This document shows, one piece after another, positions 6,412 to 12,455 of a stretch of DNA of 12,455 nucleotides (positions within the stretch are counted from its first letter, which is position 1; the number at the start of each line of letters is the position of its first letter). This DNA is from Thermodesulfobacteriaceae bacterium (lineage in GTDB: Bacteria > Desulfobacterota > Thermodesulfobacteria > Thermodesulfobacteriales > Thermodesulfobacteriaceae): NCBI GenBank assembly GCA_015494725.1, contig WGAR01000100.1:1-12455 (forward strand), given 5' to 3'. A program made the position numbers and the translations under genes. The notes under the pieces were generated by a model. The model was given only the letters and a program-made list of their open reading frames with translations, did no database searches and was not told the DNA's origin.

Positions 6412-7372
6412 GGAACTCCTCAAGGAGGCTTCTCATTGGGTGCTCTTCACCCACGTCCATCCCGATGCCGATGGGATGGGGTCTCTGCTGGCCCTGCATC
6501 TGGCCCTGCGGGAGCGGGGAAAAACGACCCTTCCCCTGGTGGAGGGCTCACCCCCCTCTTTTCTGGAATTTCTGCACGGGTTTAAGGATCTGGTGACCCC
6601 GGATCGGTTGCCCCGGGATTTTCCTTATTCGGAAAGCGTGGCCGTGGTCCTGGATCTTTCCGAGGAGGAGAGAGTGGGAGACCTGGCTCCGGTGCTGCGC
6701 CGGATCCCCCGGAGGATCGTCCTGGATCACCATGCGCAGACCGGTTCCCCTCTGCCGGGGGAACATTATTCCGACCCCACGGCCCCGGCCACGGCCCTCC
6801 TGGTATGGCGACTTCTGCGGGAGCTGAACTGGAGCATGTCTCCGGCGGTGGCGGAGAATCTTTACACCGGTCTTTACAGCGATACCGGAGGATTCCGTTT
6901 CGAGAACACCGGGGAAGAGGCCTTTGTGGCGGCGGCGGAGATGGTGCGCTGCGGGGCCCGTCCCTCCTGGGTGGGAGAACATCTGCTGGAGAACTATCCC
7001 CCGGTTCGCTTCGAGCTCCTGCGGCGGGTGCTGGAACGACGGGAGTTTCTGGCCGGGGGACGGGGGGTGGTGTCTTTTCTGGCCCTGGAAGACTTTGAGG
7101 AACTGGGAGGCAGCCCGGCTGAGGCCGAGGATCTGGCCACTTTCCTCCGGAGTATGCGCGGGGTGGAGGTCTCGGCCCTGGTCAAAGAACTGAAACCCGG
7201 GGAGGTGGGGGTGAGTCTTCGCAGTCGGGGGAGCATCGACGTGGCCCGGCTCGCAGCCTCGGAGGGCGGAGGCGGACATCGTCGGGCCGCCGGTTTTCGA
7301 AAACGCGATTTATCGCTATTCGAGGTGCTCCATCGGGTAAAATCCAAAATAGAAGCCCTGCTGGAGGAATAA
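6398..7372 (+). CDS. nrnA: DHH/DHHA1 phosphoesterase, NrnA-like oligoribonuclease/pAp phosphatase
   Basis: This is a 324-residue DHH-superfamily enzyme. Metal-binding motifs are visible: HVHPDADG (residues 19-26), an Asp in AVVLDLS (D86), VLDHH (108-112), and YSDTGGFRF around 165. The C-terminal DHHA1 substrate-binding motif GGGGHRRAAGF is at 290-300. Proteins of this type degrade very short RNAs (nanoRNA, pGpG) and dephosphorylate 3'-phosphoadenosine 5'-phosphate; which substrate dominates here cannot be told from sequence. In this operon it would finish the degradation that PNPase begins. It overlaps rbfA by 14 bases, with GAGG about nine bases ahead of the ATG. It is too short to be RecJ and lacks a CBS domain. 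Gene order next to rbfA and truB is also seen in deltaproteobacteria and Firmicutes. Confidence 0.88.
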   Translation: MKKIKELLKEASHWVLFTHVHPDADGMGSLLALHLALRERGKTTLPLVEGSPPSFLEFLHGFKDLVTPDRLPRDFPYSESVAVVLDLSEEERVGDLAPVLRRIPRRIVLDHHAQTGSPLPGEHYSDPTAPATALLVWRLLRELNWSMSPAVAENLYTGLYSDTGGFRFENTGEEAFVAAAEMVRCGARPSWVGEHLLENYPPVRFELLRRVLERREFLAGGRGVVSFLALEDFEELGGSPAEAEDLATFLRSMRGVEVSALVKELKPGEVGVSLRSRGSIDVARLAASEGGGGHRRAAGFRKRDLSLFEVLHRVKSKIEALLEE

Positions 7373-7373
7373 A

Positions 7374-8309
7374 ATGGCCCTGGACGGAGTCCTGGTACTG
7401 GACAAACCCAAGGATATGAGTTCCACCGAGGCGGTGGAAAAAATCAAGCGTCTGCTCCGGGTGCGCAAGGCCGGACACGGAGGAACCCTGGACCCCTTCG
7501 CCACCGGGGTGCTCCCTATCTGTTTGAATCGGGGCACCAAGATCGCCCAGTTCATCCTGGAAGGGGATAAACGTTACCAGGGGGCCCTGGAGCTGGGGAT
7601 CATTACCGATACCTACGACCTTACCGGAGAGGTGGTGGAACGCCGTCCGGTGCCCGGGGAACTCTCCGCCGAGGAGATCTCCCGGATAATGGAGGAGTTT
7701 GTGGGGGTCCTGGAACAGGTTCCTCCGCCTTATTCCGCGGCCAAGTACAAGGGGCGTCCGCTCTATCAGTGGGCCCGCAAGGGAATCACGGTAAAGAAGG
7801 AGCCCAAGAGGGTGGAGGTCCTGAGTTTCCGGTTGCTTTCCTTTCAACCTCCCCGGGTCTTCTTCGAGGTCTATTGCAGTAAAGGGACCTACGTGCGTTC
7901 CCTGGTCCACGAACTGGGGCTCCGTTTGGGCTGCGGGGCCACCCTGGTGGAATTACGTCGCACCCAGAAAGGCCCCTTCACCCTGGAACAGGCCCTGAGT
8001 CTGGAGGAAGTAAAAAGGCTCCATGCCCAGGGGGAGCTTTCCTCCCGGATCATCTCCGTGGAGGAGGCCCTCTCCTTCATTCCTGCTCTTACCATCTCCT
8101 CGGAGATGGCCCGAAGGATCAGGCAGGGGCGTCCGTTTTCGCTGAGCGTTCTGGGGAATCTGATCCGGCTTCAGAAGGTGGCCCGGCGTCCCCGGGTACC
8201 CTGGTTGCGTCTGGTAACCGAAAGGGGAGACCTGGTAGCGGTTACCTATTATCCGGATAGACTTTCCGGAGACGGATGGGCGGAAATGTTGCGCGTTTTC
8301 GTTTCCTAG
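7374..8309 (+). CDS. truB: tRNA pseudouridine(55) synthase TruB
   Basis: TruB isomerises uridine 55 in the T loop of tRNAs to pseudouridine. The 311-residue protein begins with the substrate-binding stretch GVLVLDKPKDMSS, followed by GHGGTLDPFATGVLP, whose Asp (D40) is the catalytic nucleophile. RYQGALELGIITDTYDLTGEV and the conserved CSKGTYVRSLVHELG follow (about residues 169-183). A PUA-like C-terminal region of about 75 residues ends the protein. Family knowledge gives TruB an additional tRNA chaperone role. An upstream GGAGG (7363-7367) with six-base spacing supports the ATG one base after the previous stop codon. The tRNA-Gly at the head of the operon has the TTCGAAT T loop that TruB modifies. 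Confidence 0.97.
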   Translation: MALDGVLVLDKPKDMSSTEAVEKIKRLLRVRKAGHGGTLDPFATGVLPICLNRGTKIAQFILEGDKRYQGALELGIITDTYDLTGEVVERRPVPGELSAEEISRIMEEFVGVLEQVPPPYSAAKYKGRPLYQWARKGITVKKEPKRVEVLSFRLLSFQPPRVFFEVYCSKGTYVRSLVHELGLRLGCGATLVELRRTQKGPFTLEQALSLEEVKRLHAQGELSSRIISVEEALSFIPALTISSEMARRIRQGRPFSLSVLGNLIRLQKVARRPRVPWLRLVTERGDLVAVTYYPDRLSGDGWAEMLRVFVS

Positions 8310-8325
8310 GTTTAGATTAGGGCTG

Positions 8326-8357
8326 AGCTCCGGGGCTGGTCTGACCACCCGGGGGCT
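8326..8357 (+). promoter_or_regulatory. rpsO leader hairpin, candidate S15 autoregulatory element
   Basis: The 76 bases between truB and rpsO can form a GC-rich stem. AGCTCC pairs with GGGGGCT (one wobble and one bulged G), then GGG with CCC, then TGGT with ACCA around a CTG loop, with small bulges. No T-run follows, so it is not a good terminator. Ribosomal protein S15 represses its own mRNA in several bacteria through leaders that share little sequence; a folded leader just upstream of the rpsO ribosome site fits that, but binding is inferred. Confidence 0.4.
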
Positions 8358-8385
8358 TGAATATAAAAATGGGAGGGAAGTAGAA

Positions 8386-8655
8386 ATGCCTCTTGATCCG
8401 GAGATCAAGACCGAGATCATCGAAAAGTTTCGACGTCACGAAAAAGACACCGGTTCTCCGGAGGTCCAGATCGCCCTGTTGACCGCCCGGATCAAACAGC
8501 TGGAGGAACACTTCAAGGTCCACAAGAAAGACCATCATTCCCGGCGAGGGTTGCTCAAGCTGGTGGGACGGCGCCGGAAGCTCCTCCATTATCTTCGACG
8601 CACCGATTTCCAGCGTTATCGCGAATTGATCCGGGCCCTGGGTCTGCGGGGATAA
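8386..8655 (+). CDS. rpsO: 30S ribosomal protein S15
   Basis: S15 is a primary binder of the central domain of 16S rRNA and forms bridge B4 with the large subunit. The protein is 89 residues long, exactly the family norm. The conserved DTGSPEVQIALLTARI stretch and the HKKDHHSRRGLLKLVGRRRKLL block, which carries the rRNA-contacting residues, are both present. A strong GGGAGG site (8371-8376) lies nine bases before the ATG. pnp follows after nine bases. It is separated from truB by a 76-base structured leader, the largest gap in the operon. Confidence 0.98.
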   Translation: MPLDPEIKTEIIEKFRRHEKDTGSPEVQIALLTARIKQLEEHFKVHKKDHHSRRGLLKLVGRRRKLLHYLRRTDFQRYRELIRALGLRG

Positions 8656-8664
8656 GGGGGGCGC

Positions 8665-10803
8665 ATGTATCGGGTGGAGACCGAGATAAATGGTCGTCGC
8701 TTTCGGCTGGAGACCGGTCGGGTGGCCAAACAGGCCCATGGATCGGTGCTGGTCTCCTATGGCGACACCATGGTTCTGGTCACGGTGGTGGCCTCGGAGG
8801 AAACACGGGAGCTGGATTTTCTGCCCCTCACCGTGGAGTACCAGGAGATGTACTACGCGGCCGGGCGTATTCCCGGAGGGTATTTCAAACGGGAACTGGG
8901 GCGTCCCAGTGAAAAAGAGGTCATTACCGCCCGGCTTATTGATCGACCTATCCGGCCGCTTTTCCCCAAAAAATGGCGTTATGAGACCCAGGTCATCGCC
9001 ACGGTCCTGTCCCTGGACCCGGAAATTGATCCGGATATTCTGGCCATCACCGGGGCCTCCGCGGCCCTGGAGCTTTCCCCCCTTCCCTTCAAGGGCCCCA
9101 TCGCCGCGGTGCGGGTAGGTAGGGTAAACGGGAACCTGATCCTCAATCCCACCGCGGAGGAGCTCCGGGAAAGCGACCTCAATATCGTGGTCGCCGGAGG
9201 GGAGGAAGCCATCGTGATGGTGGAGGGGATGGCCCGGGAGGTCCCGGAAAGCGTGATGGAGGAGGCCCTTTTCTTCGCTCATCAGGGGCTTAAGCCCCTC
9301 CTGGATCTCCAGAAAGAACTGAGAGAAAAGGCCGGGGCCCCCAAGATACCCTTTGAGGAGCCTCCGGAGGACGAGGTCCTCAAGCAGCGGGTCTTCTCCC
9401 TGGCCGAGGAGAGGCTCACCGAGATCCTCCACACCCCGGGCAAGCAGGATCGCAACCGTAAGCGCAAGGAACTCTTCCGCACCGTGCTCTCTCTTCTGGG
9501 AGAGGAGGCCCCGGGACGGGAGGCGGAGATTCGCGAGTATCTGGAGGAACTGGAAAAGATCCGTATGCGCGAGATGATCCTGACCCAGGGGCGTCGGGTG
9601 GACGGCCGGGGGCCAGAGGAAATCCGTCCCATAAGCTGCGAGGTCTCCGTGTTGCCGCGCACCCACGGTTCGGCCCTTTTCACCCGGGGCGAAACCCAGG
9701 TGCTGGCGGTAACCACTCTGGGTAGCCCGGAGGAAGAACAACGTCTGGATCTTCCCGGGGAGGAGATCTTCAAGCACTTCATGCTCCACTACAATTTTCC
9801 TCCCTTCTGTGTGGGGGAGGTTAAACCCCTGCGCGGTCCCTCCCGCCGGGAGATCGGACACGGGATGCTGGCGGAAAGGGCCCTTACCCCGGTCATCCCC
9901 GGAGAGGAGGAGTTCCCTTACACCATTCGGGTGGTTTCGGATGTGCTGGAGTCCAACGGTTCCTCCTCCATGGCCACGGTTTGCGGGGCCACCTTATCCC
10001 TGATGGACGCCGGGGTCCCCATCAAAGACATGGTGGCCGGGGTAGCCATGGGGCTGGTTAAAGAGGGCGATCGGGTGGTGGTGCTCACGGATATCCTCGG
10101 GGACGAAGACCGCATGGGGGACATGGATTTCAAGGTCGCCGGCACGGAAAAGGGCATCACCGCTTTCCAGATGGACGTTAAGGTTCCGGGGATCACGCGG
10201 GAGATCATGGCCCGGGCCCTGGAGCAGGCCCGCAGGGCCCGGCTCTTCATTCTGGAAAAGATGCGTCAGACCCTCTCCCGGCCCCGGGAGAAACTCTCGG
10301 TATATGCCCCGCGGGTGCTCACCGTAGCCATCAATCCCGAAAAGGTGGGGCAGGTGATCGGCCCGGGAGGAAAAACCATCAAGAGCATTATCGCTGCCTG
10401 CGGGGATGTGAAGATCGACATCGACGACCAGACCGGTCTGGTTCGGATCTATTCCTCGGATCTGGCCAGCGCGGAAAAGGCGGCCCGTATGATCGAAGAA
10501 CTTACCCAGGAGGCGGAGGTAGGGAAACTTTACCTGGGGAAGGTGACCCGGGTGACCGATTTCGGAGCCTTTGTGGAACTCTTTCCGGGCACGGTAGGCC
10601 TTATCCATATCTCCCAGCTCGATCATCGGCGGGTGCGTAAGGTTACCGATATCCTGAACGAAGGCGACGAGGTGCTGGTCAAGGTGATCGATATCGACAA
10701 GGCCGGGAGGATCAAGCTTTCCCGCAAGGCGGCCCTGGAGGAATCCATGCGGGAGGCGGAGTCCTCGCCTTCCTCCCGGGAAGAAGACCGGGAAGGGCCC
10801 TAG
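8665..10803 (+). CDS. pnp: polyribonucleotide nucleotidyltransferase (PNPase)
   Basis: PNPase degrades RNA 3'-to-5' by phosphorolysis, in a trimer and often with the RNA degradosome. The 712-residue protein shows the full domain order: RNase PH-like core 1 (about 1-210), an all-helical linker (about 235-310), core 2 (about 320-540), KH (about 553-610, GPGG loop at 566-569), and S1 (about 620-690, GKVTRVTDFGAFVEL). The active site is intact: the phosphate-binding NGSSSM at 431-436 and D482, D488 and K490 in the DILGDEDRMGDMDFKVAG motif, corresponding to D486, D492 and K494 of E. coli. The C-terminal tail is Ser/Glu-rich. A run of Gs (AAGGGGGG) precedes the ATG. The stop codon TAG overlaps that of the convergent argF. 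Confidence 0.98.
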   Translation: MYRVETEINGRRFRLETGRVAKQAHGSVLVSYGDTMVLVTVVASEETRELDFLPLTVEYQEMYYAAGRIPGGYFKRELGRPSEKEVITARLIDRPIRPLFPKKWRYETQVIATVLSLDPEIDPDILAITGASAALELSPLPFKGPIAAVRVGRVNGNLILNPTAEELRESDLNIVVAGGEEAIVMVEGMAREVPESVMEEALFFAHQGLKPLLDLQKELREKAGAPKIPFEEPPEDEVLKQRVFSLAEERLTEILHTPGKQDRNRKRKELFRTVLSLLGEEAPGREAEIREYLEELEKIRMREMILTQGRRVDGRGPEEIRPISCEVSVLPRTHGSALFTRGETQVLAVTTLGSPEEEQRLDLPGEEIFKHFMLHYNFPPFCVGEVKPLRGPSRREIGHGMLAERALTPVIPGEEEFPYTIRVVSDVLESNGSSSMATVCGATLSLMDAGVPIKDMVAGVAMGLVKEGDRVVVLTDILGDEDRMGDMDFKVAGTEKGITAFQMDVKVPGITREIMARALEQARRARLFILEKMRQTLSRPREKLSVYAPRVLTVAINPEKVGQVIGPGGKTIKSIIAACGDVKIDIDDQTGLVRIYSSDLASAEKAARMIEELTQEAEVGKLYLGKVTRVTDFGAFVELFPGTVGLIHISQLDHRRVRKVTDILNEGDEVLVKVIDIDKAGRIKLSRKAALEESMREAESSPSSREEDREGP

Positions 10804-11705
10804 CCCAGAAGCCACTCCAGCACCGCGGCGTGGAGCCACATTTTGTTTTCGGACTGCTCCCACACCACGGACTGAGGCCCCTCCAGGACCTCCTCGGTGA
10901 TCTCCTCGCCCCGATGGGCCGGAAGACAGTGAAGCACGATGGCCCCGGGAGCAGCGTGTTTCAGGAGTTCGGCATTGACCTGAAAGGGTTGAAAGATCCG
11001 ACGTCTTTCCTCGGCCTCGTCCTCCTGTCCCATACTGGCCCAGACATCGGTATTAACGACCTCGGCCCCGGAGACCGCCTCTCGGGGATCCCGAAAGAGA
11101 CTTATCCGGGCCCCTCTCTCCCGGGCCTCCTTTAGCACCTGCGGGTCGGGGTCATAGCCCTCCGGGCAGGCCAGACGTAACTCGAACCCGAAAAGGGCGG
11201 CGGCTTCCACCCAGGAATTGGCCATGTTGTTACCATCCCCCACCCAGGCCACCCTGAGCCCGGAGAGCCGGCGCCCGGTCTCCACCACGGTCAGAAGATC
11301 CGAAAGGACCTGGCAGGGATGAAAGCGGTCCGAAAGGCCGTTTATCACCGGAACAGTGGCATGAGCCGCCAGTTCCTCCACCACCTCCTGTCCGAAGGTG
11401 CGCACCACGATTCCATCCACGTATCGGGAAAGCACCCGGGCGGTATCCTTGAGGGGTTCCCCGCGCGCCAGCTGAAGATCACGGGCGGAAAGAAAGATGG
11501 TCTGCCCGCCGAGTTTCATCATGGCCGCTTCAAAGGAAACCCGCGTGCGGGTGGAGGGCTTTTCGAAGATAAGGGCCAGGATCCTGCCCACCAGAGGCCG
11601 ATGCGTAAACCCCTTCTTAAGATGACGCTTGAGCTCCAGGCCCCGATAAATGAGCCTCTCGGCTTCCTCCGGCTGGAGATCCAGGATACGCCGAATATGT
11701 TTCAT
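10800..11705 (-). CDS. argF: ornithine carbamoyltransferase
   Basis: This enzyme joins carbamoyl phosphate and ornithine to make citrulline in arginine biosynthesis. The 301-residue protein has the carbamoyl-phosphate motif EKPSTRTRVSFE (residues 48-59), the RTFGQ element near 102-106, HPCQVLSDLLT, DGNNMANSW, the ornithine-binding SMGQE loop, and the catalytic HCLPAHRGEEI near the C-terminus. ENKMWLHAAVLEWLL closes it. The SMG loop and HCLP motif separate it from aspartate carbamoyltransferase and from succinylornithine or acetylornithine enzymes, which differ there. The ATG (complement of 11703-11705) has a GGGGGA stretch seven to eight bases upstream. It is the only arginine gene in the window and appears to be transcribed from its own promoter, toward pnp. 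Confidence 0.97.
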   Translation of the reverse strand: MKHIRRILDLQPEEAERLIYRGLELKRHLKKGFTHRPLVGRILALIFEKPSTRTRVSFEAAMMKLGGQTIFLSARDLQLARGEPLKDTARVLSRYVDGIVVRTFGQEVVEELAAHATVPVINGLSDRFHPCQVLSDLLTVVETGRRLSGLRVAWVGDGNNMANSWVEAAALFGFELRLACPEGYDPDPQVLKEARERGARISLFRDPREAVSGAEVVNTDVWASMGQEDEAEERRRIFQPFQVNAELLKHAAPGAIVLHCLPAHRGEEITEEVLEGPQSVVWEQSENKMWLHAAVLEWLLG

Positions 11706-11738
11706 CTTTGATCCCCCGAAGTATCATTGAAGATCTTA

Positions 11739-11765
11739 ATTAAACTCCGGCTGAAAAAACGTCAA
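11739..11765 (-). promoter_or_regulatory. candidate promoter of argF
   Basis: Read on the minus strand, TTGACG (11760-11765) is followed after 15 bases by TTTAAT (11739-11744). With a 16- or 17-base spacer the -10 would be TTAATT or TAATTA, which match less well. The region is markedly AT-rich against its surroundings and lies 33 bases or more ahead of the argF ATG. No clear ARG box (arginine repressor operator) could be made out. Confidence 0.5.
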
Positions 11766-11791
11766 GCAGTTTGTTTTTCCTATCTCCGGGG

Positions 11792-11832
11792 CCCTGAGGA
11801 TCCTACGGAATTTTCTCCGTAGGATCTCAGGG
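11792..11832 (-). repeat. 17-bp inverted repeat over the stop codon of the SPASM gene
   Basis: The left arm 11792-11809 and right arm 11816-11832 are complementary over 17 base pairs with a single bulged G, around a six-base AT-rich loop. The stop codon of the minus-strand SPASM gene (11827-11829) lies in one arm. On the minus strand the hairpin is followed by GGAGATAGGAAAAAC and not by a U-tract, so it is not a canonical intrinsic terminator; it may protect the mRNA 3' end or act with a termination factor. Confidence 0.75.
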
Positions 11833-12455
11833 GACGACATCGGTAAAGAGGGAAAGATAGCCGTAAGGGAAGTAAAGATCTTCCGGGGAAAGACCGCTCT
11901 TTTCAAGGAGGCAGCGCACCTCGGGAAGGGCCTCTCGGGCCAGGCTCACTAGATCGCGGGTGAGGACACAGTACTGCCGGGCCCGCTCCGGGGAATTTTT
12001 AATGAGCACCGGACAGCGCCCGCCACAATAAAACTCCGCCGCACACTCCTCACAGCCGAGGTCCCTCCGGTAGGAGACCAGGGAGGAAAGACGGGCCGGA
12101 TCCCCGCACCAGGCGATCTCCCCGGAGGATTTTATCTCTCCCAGCACGAACTCCTCCCCCAGATCCGCGCAGGGGAGGAGGCGTCCGGCCTGAAGATCAA
12201 AATTCTCCGCCCGCTCCACCCCGCAACCCGTATGCCCGCGGCGAATCCCGGAAAGGAGAAAGAAGAAAAGCTCGTTTAAGGGAAGGACCGGAAGGATCCT
12301 TCCGGAAGAAAGCCAGGAAAGGTAGGTCTCAAGGAGAAAGGCAAGGTCCGAGAGATAACGCCTGCGAAAATCCTCAAAGGAGGAGATGGGACGGTCGGTC
12401 TCTATGAGGTGCCAGAAGAAGTAATCGCAAAGCCCCCGGGCCTTAAGCCGCAAGA
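11827..12455 (-). CDS. radical SAM/SPASM-domain protein, C-terminal part (truncated by window edge)
   Basis: The frame is open to the window end, so the N-terminus with the expected CxxxCxxC radical SAM motif is not visible; a TTG at the edge is not a credible start. About 208 residues can be read. Counting from that TTG, the cysteines follow the seven-cysteine SPASM rule: C77-X12-G-X4-C95, then C134-X2-C137-X5-C143-X3-C147, and a last C162, with the typical YCGGRCP wording. SPASM domains hold two auxiliary iron-sulfur clusters and are found in enzymes that modify ribosomally made peptides, in anaerobic sulfatase-maturating enzymes and in quinohemoprotein maturases. Because the catalytic domain and upstream neighbours are missing, the substrate is unknown. 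The region before C77 (about 1-75) is hydrophobic/aromatic-rich and I recognise no specific subfamily. Confidence 0.8.
   Translation of the reverse strand, partial: LRLKARGLCDYFFWHLIETDRPISSFEDFRRRYLSDLAFLLETYLSWLSSGRILPVLPLNELFFFLLSGIRRGHTGCGVERAENFDLQAGRLLPCADLGEEFVLGEIKSSGEIAWCGDPARLSSLVSYRRDLGCEECAAEFYCGGRCPVLIKNSPERARQYCVLTRDLVSLAREALPEVRCLLEKSGLSPEDLYFPYGYLSLFTDVVP

Noticed and set aside
8362..8367. TATAAA as a possible -10 box of an rpsO promoter
   Set aside because: No acceptable -35 hexamer lies 16-18 bases upstream (the sequence there is the hairpin, GGTCTG-like), and the position is only about 20 bases from the ATG.
8317..9861. A 514-codon minus-strand frame opposite rpsO and pnp
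   Set aside because: Long antisense frames are expected in GC-rich genes that rarely use codons whose complement reads as a stop. The translation is low-complexity and matches no family, whereas the plus strand encodes intact S15 and PNPase.
10815..10849. Hairpin CTCCAGC/GCGTGGAG followed by TTTTGTTTT as a terminator for pnp
   Set aside because: The stem is short and bulged, five bases separate it from the T-rich run, and the bases encode the conserved C-terminal ENKMWLHAAVLEW block of argF, so codon constraint explains them.
11620..11728. Short minus-strand frame from an ATG at about 11728 overlapping the argF start, as an arginine leader peptide
   Set aside because: It has no Arg run typical of an attenuator peptide, no clear ribosome site, and most of it lies inside argF in another frame.
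1..12455. Mobile elements, CRISPR arrays, phage genes or defence systems
   Set aside because: No transposase, integrase, terminal inverted repeats, spaced direct repeats or phage-like proteins could be found on either strand; the content is core genome except possibly the SPASM gene.

Overview
The window is chromosomal housekeeping DNA of high G+C content from a bacterium. It carries a compact transcription/translation/RNA-metabolism operon in the order tRNA-Gly, rimP, nusA, ylxR, infB, ylxP, rbfA, nrnA-type DHH phosphoesterase, truB, rpsO, pnp. An order with ylxR, ylxP and a DHH phosphoesterase inside a rimP-nusA-infB-rbfA-truB-rpsO-pnp cluster is typical of Desulfobacterota/deltaproteobacteria and some Gram-positives, and differs from the E. 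coli arrangement. The proteins are rich in Glu, Arg and Lys and poor in Asn and Gln. This suggests, at low confidence, a thermophilic Desulfobacterota or Thermodesulfobacteria-like organism; the sequence alone does not fix the taxon.

Layout. Bases 1-966 (+) are the 3' part of a HemW-type radical SAM gene. A clear sigma70-type promoter (952-980) overlaps its end and drives tRNA-Gly(CCC) at 991-1065. A hairpin with a T-run (1084-1109) lies directly behind the tRNA and right at the rimP start. From about 1113 to 10803 (+) follow ten tightly packed genes, mostly overlapping or within 10 bases of each other. The exceptions are a 76-base leader before rpsO, which can fold and may be an S15 autoregulatory site, and a 58-base gap between infB and ylxP that is filled by a 23-codon open frame. 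pnp ends in a CTAG tetranucleotide that also supplies the stop codon of the convergent argF (10800-11705, -). argF has its own candidate promoter. Upstream of it (11827 to the window end, -) is the C-terminal half of a radical SAM/SPASM protein whose stop codon lies inside a long inverted repeat.

How the genes work together. RimP, RbfA and S15 serve 30S assembly; IF2 starts translation; NusA controls pausing, termination and antitermination; TruB makes pseudouridine 55 in tRNA; PNPase and the DHH enzyme degrade RNA and its short end-products; YlxR is reported in other bacteria to modulate RNase P. The leading tRNA and terminator suggest that NusA-sensitive attenuation sets operon output, as in the E. 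coli metY-rimP-nusA operon.

I found no mobile element, CRISPR array, phage gene or obviously new multi-gene system. The most interesting points are regulatory: the tRNA/terminator/rimP start, the rpsO leader and the mini-ORF before ylxP. The truncated SPASM protein is also worth following outside the window.
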